DNA of 9,762 nucleotides from Planctomycetota bacterium (GTDB lineage: Bacteria > Planctomycetota > B129-G9): positions 1 through 9,762 of the forward strand of contig JAUWEX010000026.1 of NCBI GenBank assembly GCA_030607235.1. Direction: 5' to 3'. How positions within the stretch are numbered: position 1 is the stretch's first letter; every line of letters starts with the position of its first letter. Positions 1-6,640 of this stretch are shown here, piece after piece. The notes beneath the pieces are model-generated. The model had not been told where the DNA came from. It ran no database searches and worked only from the letters and a program-made list of their open reading frames with translations. Made by a program: the position numbers and the translations under genes.

Positions 1-10
1 GGGTTTCGTA

Positions 11-490
11 TTGAGCGAGATTAACAAGAAGTGCCCTCCGCCGGACGGCAAATGGCACGAGTACGAAAACTATTATATGGACGAAGACTACACCGGAGAG
101 CCCAAGGAATCGCAGTTCTTCCTTGACGTAGAGGCTGAATGGCAGATGAGCAACAGCAATGATCGCACTTTCGAGCCCGGCGAGATATCTTACGCCGCAG
201 TCTGGAACCGCCACGGCTCGGAAGAGGAGGACGATCTCGAAGCCGACGGATGGGAAAAGAAGTACGAGATCAGAAGTATCTCCAGCAGCAAGAAGAAGCC
301 TGTCGTTTGCGATGACTTCGAAAGTCAAAACATAGACGAGGACGAGGACGAGGAGGAGGACATAGTGCGAATGGTCCACGGAGACCACATCAACGTCCTG
401 TACTCCAGCGGAGACATTGATTCCTTAAAAGACATTAAGGATATCGGCGAAGATGCCAAACTGGAGTATTTCAAGGCCCTGAGAAACTAG
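11..490 (+). CDS. Small acidic protein of unknown function (5' end uncertain)
   Basis: I do not recognise a family. From the TTG at 11 the product is 159 residues and reads plausibly from MSEINKK. The frame is also open back to base 2, so the true start may lie upstream of the window. More than a quarter of residues are Asp or Glu, including an uninterrupted nine-residue acidic run at about residues 109-117. Two Cys (8 and about 100) and several Trp are present. There is no signal peptide, membrane segment or recognisable catalytic motif, so a soluble cytoplasmic protein is likely. The gene ends 23 bases before a strong terminator and converges on acyP. Codon use looks normal for the window, which supports a real gene. 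Confidence 0.6.
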   Translation: MSEINKKCPPPDGKWHEYENYYMDEDYTGEPKESQFFLDVEAEWQMSNSNDRTFEPGEISYAAVWNRHGSEEEDDLEADGWEKKYEIRSISSSKKKPVVCDDFESQNIDEDEDEEEDIVRMVHGDHINVLYSSGDIDSLKDIKDIGEDAKLEYFKALRN

Positions 491-513
491 TCAGGTTTTC
501 AAGACAGATCCCG

Positions 514-545
514 GAAGCGGTGCCGAAAGGCGCCGCTTCTTTTTT
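514..545 (+). terminator. Rho-independent terminator of the acidic-protein gene
   Basis: An 11-bp stem pairs GAAGCGGTGCC (514-524) with GGCGCCGCTTC (529-539) through one G-T pair. The loop is GAAA, and six T follow at 540-545. The T run is only on the plus-strand side, so it serves the upstream gene rather than the convergent acyP. Confidence 0.9.
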
Positions 546-556
546 GCGCATATTTG

Positions 557-835
557 TCAGCGGGCGATCTCGAAGCCGGAGAATTCTCCGCCGTATTCGC
601 TCCATTCAATCCTGCGGTCGCGGATATAGCCGCTCATCTTTTTCTCGACCGCCGCGATAAACCGCTCCACCTCCCCGCGCTCGCCCTCCGCGACCATCTC
701 GACCGAGCCGTCGGGCAGATTGCGCACAAAACCCGTTACCGCAAATCCTTGTGAGAGGACCTGCGTGATGTAGCGAAAACAAACACCTTGAACGGCGCCG
801 TAAAAAATGCAGTGTGCCCTTGCTTGATTTTTCAT
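557..835 (-). CDS. acyP: Acylphosphatase
   Basis: The 92-residue product has the usual length of the acylphosphatase family (EC 3.6.1.7). These are small cytoplasmic enzymes that hydrolyse the carboxyl-phosphate bond of acylphosphates. The phosphate-binding loop GAVQGVCFR is at residues 13-21, ending in the catalytic Arg. The second signature GFVRNLPDGSVE is at 35-46 and contains the catalytic Asn. The frame is open far upstream into parA on the other strand, but all family similarity begins at MKNQ, so I take ATG 833-835. A second ATG four codons earlier (845-847) is possible. A GGGG stretch just before the chosen ATG could act as a weak ribosome site. The gene is divergent from parAB and its physiological substrate cannot be read from context. 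Confidence 0.9.
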   Translation of the reverse strand: MKNQARAHCIFYGAVQGVCFRYITQVLSQGFAVTGFVRNLPDGSVEMVAEGERGEVERFIAAVEKKMSGYIRDRRIEWSEYGGEFSGFEIAR

Positions 836-957
836 TTGGCCCCGCATGTTGAGGTTGTTGCGCCTCGCGGCCACACCATATTGTGTTTTGTGATTATCGC
901 TTTCGTCCTGTCCGTCTCTTTCATCGACAAAAAAAGTGGCGAAATTCAGGAATTTTT

Positions 958-987
958 TTGCGCGCTTGCGAGATGTTGTGCTAAAAT
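958..987 (+). promoter_or_regulatory. Candidate parAB promoter (extended -10)
   Basis: TAAAAT at 982-987 is preceded by TG plus one base (979-981), making an extended -10 element. A weak -35, TTGCGC, lies at 958-963 with an 18-base spacer. The expected transcription start near 994 falls inside the parS palindrome, so ParB bound there would sit on the start site. This is a reading of sequence only. Confidence 0.5.
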
Positions 988-1002
988 GTTTCACGTGGAA
1001 CA
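987..1002 (+). promoter_or_regulatory. parS: parS site 1 (parAB leader)
   Basis: TGTTTCACGTGGAACA is a 16-bp near-perfect palindrome. It differs by one base from the Bacillus subtilis parS consensus TGTTTCACGTGAAACA. It lies 41 bases before the chosen parA start and shares its first T with the candidate -10 box. ParB nucleates on such sites and spreads along DNA. The position next to parAB fits both a centromere-like role and autoregulation. Confidence 0.93.
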
Positions 1003-1043
1003 CGATGCGCGGTCGCATCGCCGCGCCTATTATGAGGGGAATC

Positions 1044-1808
1044 GTGAACAAGATAATAGCAGCCGCAAACCAGAAAGGCGGAGTGGGCAAGACCACCACC
1101 GCCGTCAATCTCGCCGCGCTCATCGCGCTTTCCGGCCGGACTTGCCTGCTGGTCGACCTTGACCCCCAGGCCAATGCTACCAGCAACCTCGGCGTCGAAC
1201 GCGACAAAAACAAAAACGCCGGCGCAAATCTCATCGGCGGACTCGGCCTGGCCGATACCGTGGTCGCTACCGAGATCGACGGTCTCGACATCGTGCCCAG
1301 CCATTCGTCTCTCGCTACGGTTGAGCAGAACCTCGCGGCGCTGCCTGACTCCACCGGCGCGCTGATGCCGCTGATGAACGAGGCGCGCGAAAAATACGAT
1401 ACCGTCATCATCGACTGTCCGCCGTCGCTGGGGCTACTTCCGAAAAACGCGCTGTGCTGCGCGGACTCCGTCCTTGTGCCGATACAGTGCGAATTTTTCG
1501 CGATGGAAGGCCTCAGCCAAATACTCCGCGCCATCGAATCCGCGAAAAAATCCGTCAACCCCGACCTTCATCTCGAAGGGATACTCTTCACGATGTTCGA
1601 GAGCGACTTGCAGCACTCCCGCGAGATCGTCAGGGAGATATCCCGCCACTTTCCCGACAGAACCTACCGCGCGATGATCCCGCGCGACATCACCGTCGCC
1701 GAGGCCTCAAGTTTCGGCCAGCCACTGGTAACTTACCAGCCGCGTTCGCGCGCGGCCCGCAGTTATGTCGAATTCGCAAGAGAGATATTGCATGAGCGAT
1801 ACAAATAA
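1044..1808 (+). CDS. parA: Chromosome partitioning ATPase ParA (Soj)
   Basis: ParA is the Walker-type ATPase that, with ParB-parS, moves replicated origins apart. The product is 254 residues, the normal length for chromosomal Soj/ParA. The deviant Walker A motif KGGVGKTT is at residues 11-18, DLDPQAN at 38-44 and Walker B VIIDCPPS at 121-128. The IPRDI segment (212-216) and the C-terminal 'PRSRAARSYVEFA' block are also typical. I chose GTG 1044 because it puts the protein start just before the conserved IIAAANQKGG and has GAGGGG at 1034-1039 as ribosome site. ATG 1032 would add four residues and consume that ribosome site. The frame is open further upstream, but that part overlaps parS and the promoter. 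The gene overlaps parB by 17 bases, so the two are translated as an operon. Confidence 0.96.
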   Translation: MNKIIAAANQKGGVGKTTTAVNLAALIALSGRTCLLVDLDPQANATSNLGVERDKNKNAGANLIGGLGLADTVVATEIDGLDIVPSHSSLATVEQNLAALPDSTGALMPLMNEAREKYDTVIIDCPPSLGLLPKNALCCADSVLVPIQCEFFAMEGLSQILRAIESAKKSVNPDLHLEGILFTMFESDLQHSREIVREISRHFPDRTYRAMIPRDITVAEASSFGQPLVTYQPRSRAARSYVEFAREILHERYK

Positions 1809-2793
1809 GAAACTCGGTCGGGGCTTTACGCCCATTCCCGACGACGACGATATGCCGTTTGTCCCAATCGCACCGCAGGCGAAAACGGCCGAAAAGGCGG
1901 CCGTGGGAGTTGAAGAAGTTGCGCCGTCAAACGGCGAGCAATCGTCGCAACATGCTGTTTTGCAAGAAGTTGCGATGATAGGCGTGTCCGAAATCACGCC
2001 CAACCCCCAGCAGCCCCGCGAGCACTTTGACGAGGACGCGCTGGACGACCTAACGGCTTCGATCCGGGCTTCGGGCCTCCTGCAGCCGATTGTCGTGCGG
2101 AAGTTTGGGCGAACTTACCAGATCGTCGTCGGCGAGCGACGGTGGCGCGCGTCGAAGAAACTGGGCCTGGCAAAAATCCCCGCGCTCGTGCGCGAATTCG
2201 ACGATGAGGAGATGCTGGAACTGGCGCTTCTCGAAAACGTGCAGCGCGAAGACCTCGACCCGGTCGAAAAGGCGCGCGCCTACAAGCGCCTTGCCAGCGA
2301 TTTCGGCCTCAAGCAGGAGGAAATCGCCAAAAAGGTGGGCCAGAAACGCAGCACCATCGCTAATTACTTGCGACTGCTGGAGTTGCCGCCTGTCGTCCTT
2401 GAATATGTTTCACGTGGAACAATTTCGATGGGCCACGCGCGCGCACTGCTCGCCATCGAAGGAAATGTGCAGCGGATACGTCTCTGCGAGAAGATCATCG
2501 CCAAGGATCTGTCCGTCCGCGCGGTCGAACTCGAGGCGGCGGTCCGTCGCGGCGAGGCCCCGGCGGGTGGCGCGAAATCGAGAAAATCACGCAAAACCGT
2601 CTCGCCACACGTGAAGGAACTTGAGGATTCCCTCACGCGCGCGCTGGGGACGAAGGCCAAAATTCTTCTCAATGAAAAAACCGGACGCGGCAAAATCATC
2701 ATCGAATTCCGCTCGCCCGACGAATTCGAGAAAATCCAAAAAATGCTCGGCGCACCGGGCAATCCGCCTCAGGCGGACTGCGGTAAAAAATAA
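1792..2793 (+). CDS. parB: Chromosome partitioning protein ParB (Spo0J)
   Basis: ParB is the parS-binding CTPase/clamp protein of the partition system. The 333-residue product starts with the KLGRGF tag (7-12) that contacts ParA. The ParB/Srx nuclease-like CTP domain runs from about 62 to 155, with GERRWRA at 114-120 and ENVQRED at 149-155. The helix-turn-helix DNA-binding domain follows (about 173-250). A basic linker (252-270) and the C-terminal dimerisation segment complete it. The start is ATG 1792, inside the end of parA, with AGAGAGA ahead of it; an in-frame ATG nine codons earlier (1765) is less likely. Two oddities: codons 205-210 contain a complete parS, and the last residues (APGNPPQADCGKK) are a tail encoded by a palindromic sequence and unlike normal ParB ends. 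Confidence 0.96.
   Translation: MSDTNKKLGRGFTPIPDDDDMPFVPIAPQAKTAEKAAVGVEEVAPSNGEQSSQHAVLQEVAMIGVSEITPNPQQPREHFDEDALDDLTASIRASGLLQPIVVRKFGRTYQIVVGERRWRASKKLGLAKIPALVREFDDEEMLELALLENVQREDLDPVEKARAYKRLASDFGLKQEEIAKKVGQKRSTIANYLRLLELPPVVLEYVSRGTISMGHARALLAIEGNVQRIRLCEKIIAKDLSVRAVELEAAVRRGEAPAGGAKSRKSRKTVSPHVKELEDSLTRALGTKAKILLNEKTGRGKIIIEFRSPDEFEKIQKMLGAPGNPPQADCGKK
2406..2421 (+). promoter_or_regulatory. parS: parS site 2 inside parB
   Basis: TGTTTCACGTGGAACA is identical over all 16 bases, and in orientation, to the site at 987-1002, 1,419 bp away. It is read in the parB frame as Tyr-Val-Ser-Arg-Gly-Thr (codons 205-210), just before the conserved GHARALL segment. A parS inside the parB coding sequence is also known in Bacillus subtilis (spo0J). 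Confidence 0.92.
2763..2777. repeat. Palindrome at the 3' end of parB
   Basis: TCCGCCT (2763-2769) and AGGCGGA (2771-2777) are perfect inverted arms around one base. The palindrome is inside the last codons of parB and encodes the unusual PPQAD tail. No T run follows on the plus strand, so it is not a classic terminator. It looks like a short REP-like insertion. Confidence 0.5.
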
Positions 2794-3546
2794 GCGCGCC
2801 TTATTCCGAATAATCGTAAAAAACGCGGCAGGCGTGTGAGGCATAAGTTAGGCTTGCGGGCGCACGAAGGGGTTACTTGCTTTGAAGGCGATCTCCCCAG
2901 TGATAAGGGCAGCAGAGAGGATGTAGATATTTTCACACCGATGTGGAGTTTTGCCGCAGTGATGAAAAAAGAAGCAGAATTCGATCAACCGAAATTTGCG
3001 ACCCTCACGTCTTTTCGCGCCTAACGCATTGGGATGGCGCGGGTTAGCGTTTTTGAGGGTTATTCGTTATTGGCTGGCACGGCTGTTGCTGATATAACGA
3101 TGACTAACGAACAGGGGCGTTTTCAGAAATGAAGACGCAGAGGGCAGTCACGCATGCAGCCTGTTGTGAGAGGGTCACGACAGGCTGGAAAACAAACGCC
3201 GCGACGCGGCGATCGGCGGTTTTGGCAACGCCAGGATAATAAAGAAGTTAAAACGAGAAAAAGGGCCGGAGTGTAACTGAAATCTCGTTAGGCCCTGGCT
3301 GCGAGGGACGATCTTTAACAATCGACTCTGAAATTACACCCAAGGGGCAAGCATTCAAATTTTTTTGGTGGTGTGCGAACTTCTCCCTTCGCTTTTGCTC
3401 CCTGGGTGCCCTTGAAATTAACGCTTAACGCGAAATCATAATCATTACCGTCTCCACTTATCTTTTTTGGTATGTTGGGCCGCCGATCAAAGGTATGGGA
3501 AACCATATTGACCCGGCATACCAAATTGAAAATTGCAGGGGAGGGT

Positions 3547-3609
3547 AGGAGCGAGCGGCCATGCGGATTCCACTGAATTTTGGCCGTCGAGCCTGCTCCT
3601 CTCTTTTTT
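3547..3609 (+). terminator. Terminator-like hairpin 1 of the structured RNA region
   Basis: AGGAGC (3547-3552) pairs with GCTCCT (3595-3600), and an inner stem pairs CGGCCA (3556-3561) with TGGCCG (3581-3586). A six-T run follows at 3604-3609. The internal loop is asymmetric, so this may be both the closing domain of the RNA and a terminator. Confidence 0.6.
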
Positions 3610-3663
3610 GGGACAATACTCGATAAGACCGACACCTCCTTTTTCGAGTTACGCAACAAGATT

Positions 3664-3703
3664 AACGCCGGCAGCCCACGCGATGGGTTGTCGGCGTTTT
3701 TTT
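3664..3703 (+). terminator. Strong Rho-independent terminator
   Basis: A 15-bp uninterrupted stem (3664-3678 with 3684-3698, two G-T pairs) has a CGCGA loop and runs into seven T (3697-3703). No protein gene precedes it for 870 bases, which is a main reason to suspect an RNA gene upstream. Confidence 0.85.
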
Positions 3704-3938
3704 GCGGGCGGGGACGCCCCGCAGCAAATAGGGAAGTGGCCACTCATTTCAATAAACGTTCGCTGTCTGCCGCCCTTCGGCGACAGAGGCGCGAACTCCC
3801 ACTCATTGACATAAGTTGCAGGCACACCGGTGAAACTGCAAGCGACTGCGTTTATAGCGCGAAGCGCTATAACAAAGAGCGAGTCTTGAAATAGGTGGAA
3901 AAAAAAGACTTGGGAGCGGGCATTGCCCGCCCGCAGCC
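3704..3938 (+). repeat. Dispersed modular hairpin repeat, copy A
   Basis: Modules in order are: palindrome GCGGGGACGCCCCGC (3708-3722), then CAAATAGGGAAG and CCACTCATTTCAATA. Next is a hairpin CTGTC-T-GCCG / CGGC-GACAG (3763-3786) closed by GTTCGC and GCGAAC, then a second CCACTCATT. Then come TTGCAG/CTGCAA (3816-3841), TTATAGCGC/GCGCTATAA (3852-3872), AGTCTT/AAGACT around a GGTGGAAAA linker, and GCGGGC/GCCCGC (3916-3930). It lies between the RNA terminator and the DUF3160 terminator, in a 3'-3' intergenic space. Copies B and C share modules; see those entries. Confidence 0.8.
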
Positions 3939-3972
3939 AAAAAAAACGCCCCGGAGGATACCCCCGAGGCGT
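3939..3972 (-). terminator. Rho-independent terminator of the DUF3160 gene
   Basis: Read on the minus strand, ACGCCTCGGGGG pairs with CCTCCGGGGCGT over 12 bp (two G-T pairs) around a TAT loop. It is followed by an eight-T run (plus-strand A run at 3939-3946). It starts 24 bases after the stop codon. Confidence 0.92.
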
Positions 3973-3995
3973 CTTGGATTTGCCAACGTCTTTTA

Positions 3996-6449
3996 CTATT
4001 TTGCCGAGTAGTTCCTGCTCCACTCCGGCAGTTCGGGCGCCTTGTCGTCCTTGAGCATCTCGCGCCACTTCTCGTCGGTCAGGCGATCGCTCATCGGGTG
4101 TTTGAACTCGTAGTGCGTCATCACCGGCCCCGCGCCGACCAGTATCCGCCCGTCAGGCAGGCGATAGGCGACCACTATCAGTTTCACGTAGCCCACGCCC
4201 TCTTCGAGACATTGCCTGCTGTTGCAGTCGGTGTGCACATCGGCGATCATCGTCGTCTTGTCGCCTTCCGTATCGACGCCCGCGACTACCGCTTCGAGGT
4301 TCTGCGCGAAGTTGCGTATGAACTGGTAATCCTCCTCCTTGAGTTCCTTGTTTTCCAGTTCGGCGATGGAGATGTCCAGCAGTCGGCGCAAAATCTTCTC
4401 AAGACTCTCGATGCGCGCCGTGGCCTTCTGGTCGAGGACATTCATCGACGCCAGGCCCTTCCGCGTCATCTGCGTCAGCGCAAGGAGCCGCCCGTAGAAT
4501 TCCGGTACCGGCTCGACGTAGCCGACGACCGGCTTGGGTTGCATCGGCATACCCGTAGGTCGCATGGTATACGATTGTTTGGCGTAGAGGATCGTATCGT
4601 GCCGCAGTTCGGCCCAACTCGCCAGCGAGGCGTTGAGTTGCTTGTCGGCCCACGCCTCGGTCTGCATGAAACTCTGCGTGCCCTTGTCGGCGGGTTCCAG
4701 CAGCGCCTTGAGCGAATACAGCCACGACCAGTAGAGGTTGCGGTTCCAGTCCTTCTCGTCGAACTTGGCGAATTCCTCGGCGAGATCGTTGTAGGCCTCA
4801 TCGTAGTTTTCGTAATTCGTGTCGCCGAGTCTTTCGAGATGGTGTCTGGCGCGATCCGAACCCAGAAGTGCCATCACGTCCAGGCCGCGCGGGAAGCCGC
4901 GGATAATCCCTCCGTCGGTTCTTATTGTCGTAAAGGCTGGTTTCGAGCCCCTGTAAGGGCCGACCGTCGGGTAGACCAGTTTGCCCATCATGTACGAGTC
5001 GGGGATGAAACGCTGCCCCATGAATCGCAGGCCCTGCGTGTCGGCAAGCGCCTCTTGCAGGTCTTTTTCGGTGGCTATGCCCGCGGGCGGGCCGACGATG
5101 TCGCCCGTGCCGCCGTAGATTTGTGGCTTGCGCAGCAGCGCGAGTTCCTTGCGGAACGCGAACCACTTTTTCTCGTCGAGCATACTCGCGGTCTTGAATT
5201 TCGCGCCGAAGACCTCCAGCATCACGTCGCGGTATTCGTAGAGCGTCAGGTCGTCGGCCAGGCCCACGTAGAAGGCCGTTACCGCGTAGAGCCTGTCCCA
5301 GATGGCCGTAACGCTTCGCTCGCCGACCTTGATTTTGTCGGCGGTGGCGGCGATGAGCGCGGCCTGGAGGGTCTGGATTTTTGCCTCGCGTTCTTTCTTT
5401 TCCTGCGTGTCTTTCTTGATGATCTTGGGCTTGATGATAAAAGTCAGCCGCCCGTACCACATCATCGCCTTGAAGTATTTTTTCAGTATGAAGCGACGCG
5501 TGTAGTGGCCGCGCGGCACGTACTGCGAGTAATCTTCCTTGTAGCAGAACAGCGGGCTGGTCTCGAAGCCCGCGTGCTTGTTCATGAACGCGATTTCCTC
5601 GTCCACCACGGTCTTGACCCACTTCGGCATCTCCAGCGGCTTGTGTTTCGGGGCCTTGTAGTATTTCAGGATTGTCTTGATGGCCCCGGCATCCCGATTC
5701 CCGCCGTAGAAAAGGCTCTGCCACGCATGACGAAATTCCTTTTCCTTCGAGATGTTTTTTATGCCTTGCAGGAAATCCTTCAGGTCCGCCGCCGGCATCT
5801 CCTTGAGGCCTTTGGCCGAGGTGTCCATCGGCTCGTCGAGCAACGTCAGCGCGGTCGCGAAAAAGATCGCGTTGCGGCCCCACGCCTCGGTAACGTAATT
5901 GGCGCCGGCTTTACTGGAGACCCCGAACGCACGATATCGCTCGATACTCGTCTCGTACATCGCGCGGCTCAGTTTTACGAGGTCGGGATAAAACTCGCGG
6001 ATCTCGATGTCCTTGAGCGTCTCGTCGAACTGGATGTGGTAGAGGTGCAGCAGCGTGTCGGACGTAACGAAGATGGGTACTTCCTGCATCTTGAGTCTTT
6101 CGTAAGGCGCGGTGATCTTTTCGCAGCGCCCGTAAGGAATCACCACAAAGCCGTTTTTGACCAAAATCTCTTGGCCTTTTTTGAGGCCGAGTTTGCGCGA
6201 TACGTCCGCCCAGTTCGCCACCTTCGTCAGGTCGAGCGGCAGTTCGTAGGGTTTGATCTTCGCCGTGGCGTCGGCGGCGACGGCCTCGTAATAGGCCGCG
6301 AAGCGCGCGCGCAATTCGGGGTCTTTTATCTTGCTCAACTCGATAACGAAACAATCGGTCTTGTCGGATTTTTCGCCCGAAAACAACAGCGGCCCGCCCG
6401 TCAGCACGAGCCCCACAACCAGGGCGACCAAAATTGATTTGCGAAACAT
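3996..6449 (-). CDS. Secreted DUF3160 family protein
   Basis: The 817-residue product matches the DUF3160 family, whose biochemical role is not established. Residues 1-25 form a Sec-type signal peptide (MFRKSI, a hydrophobic stretch, then LLFSGEKS). No lipobox Cys is in place, so export without a lipid anchor is expected. Family-like segments include VTSDTLLHLYH (128-138) early on. Near the end come DVHTD with Cys at 742 and 747, CLEEGVGYV, then GPVMTHYEF and RLTDEKWREML. The Cys pair could form a disulfide after export. I chose ATG 6447-6449 because AAGGAGA sits six bases upstream and the signal peptide begins there; the frame extends 14 codons further without reason. The gene is monocistronic, divergent from gatD and followed by its own terminator. 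Confidence 0.88.
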   Translation of the reverse strand: MFRKSILVALVVGLVLTGGPLLFSGEKSDKTDCFVIELSKIKDPELRARFAAYYEAVAADATAKIKPYELPLDLTKVANWADVSRKLGLKKGQEILVKNGFVVIPYGRCEKITAPYERLKMQEVPIFVTSDTLLHLYHIQFDETLKDIEIREFYPDLVKLSRAMYETSIERYRAFGVSSKAGANYVTEAWGRNAIFFATALTLLDEPMDTSAKGLKEMPAADLKDFLQGIKNISKEKEFRHAWQSLFYGGNRDAGAIKTILKYYKAPKHKPLEMPKWVKTVVDEEIAFMNKHAGFETSPLFCYKEDYSQYVPRGHYTRRFILKKYFKAMMWYGRLTFIIKPKIIKKDTQEKKEREAKIQTLQAALIAATADKIKVGERSVTAIWDRLYAVTAFYVGLADDLTLYEYRDVMLEVFGAKFKTASMLDEKKWFAFRKELALLRKPQIYGGTGDIVGPPAGIATEKDLQEALADTQGLRFMGQRFIPDSYMMGKLVYPTVGPYRGSKPAFTTIRTDGGIIRGFPRGLDVMALLGSDRARHHLERLGDTNYENYDEAYNDLAEEFAKFDEKDWNRNLYWSWLYSLKALLEPADKGTQSFMQTEAWADKQLNASLASWAELRHDTILYAKQSYTMRPTGMPMQPKPVVGYVEPVPEFYGRLLALTQMTRKGLASMNVLDQKATARIESLEKILRRLLDISIAELENKELKEEDYQFIRNFAQNLEAVVAGVDTEGDKTTMIADVHTDCNSRQCLEEGVGYVKLIVVAYRLPDGRILVGAGPVMTHYEFKHPMSDRLTDEKWREMLKDDKAPELPEWSRNYSAK

Positions 6450-6545
6450 GGCAATCTCCTTAAAAGAAAACGATCGATAATATGCTATCACAATTTTAGA
6501 CGCTTTGCGCCCGAAAAAGTTCCCGAAAATCCCGGTTTTTTTGTT

Positions 6546-6574
6546 TTGACGCGCTCCGCCCGGATAAATACAAT
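6546..6574 (+). promoter_or_regulatory. Sigma70-type promoter of gatD
   Basis: TTGACG (6546-6551) and TACAAT (6569-6574) are separated by exactly 17 bases. Each box differs from consensus at one position. The predicted start near 6581 gives a leader of about 60 bases before the gatD ATG. Confidence 0.8.
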
Positions 6575-6640
6575 GCTGAACTGTGCAAAAGGCGGCGGTT
6601 GCGTGATGCGTCGCCGATGCGATCGAAATTTTACCCGCTA

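Larger units (their letters stand above)
3063..3703 (+). ncRNA. Candidate large structured non-coding RNA, family unknown
   Basis: The stretch from parB to the convergent DUF3160 gene has no convincing protein gene but many strong hairpins in a row. They are: TTCGTTA/TAACGAA at 3063-3069 and 3105-3111; an 8-bp stem at 3117-3138; a 13-bp stem with loop GAGGG at 3157-3187; a GC stem at about 3196-3210; AGGGCC paired with GGCCCT at about 3265-3299; and a 14-bp stem (3466-3479 with 3512-3525). Inside the last is a TATGG/CCATA stem capped by a GAAA tetraloop (3494-3507). Two plus-strand terminators follow (3547-3609 and 3664-3703), so transcription is likely rightward. The 5' end is not defined; 2794-3060 may belong to it. 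I looked for tmRNA, RNase P, SRP RNA and group I/II intron signatures and saw none. Confidence 0.45.

Noticed and set aside
836..1558. N-terminal extension of the acylphosphatase frame across parA
   Set aside because: It is antisense to parA, crosses the parS and promoter region, and would triple the normal acylphosphatase length.
2608..2613. A third CACGTG core in parB
   Set aside because: Only the central six bases and GTGAA match parS; the flanks do not form the 16-bp palindrome.
2836..3024. A 62-codon plus-strand frame after parB
   Set aside because: No ribosome site before the GTG, no recognisable motif, and composition unlike the real genes. It may be part of the structured RNA transcript.
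2794..3703. Known RNAs: tmRNA, RNase P RNA, SRP RNA, group I or II intron
   Set aside because: No GGAAAGTCC-type RNase P core, no SRP GGAAGGAAGCA loop, no tRNA-like end or tag frame for tmRNA, and no intron domain V or P-Q-R-S elements were visible.
3704..3894. Protein-coding reading of the repeats (peptides such as NKERVLK are shared by copies A and B, with third-position differences)
   Set aside because: Copy B has an in-frame stop in the first half, the hairpins shift the frame between copies, and A versus C shows as many amino-acid-changing as silent differences. The shared peptide is better explained by conserved linkers and stem covariation.
4098..6437. A 779-codon open frame on the plus strand opposite the DUF3160 gene
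   Set aside because: It is the antisense shadow of a GC-rich gene. The minus-strand frame has a ribosome site, signal peptide, family motifs and terminator; the plus frame has none of these.
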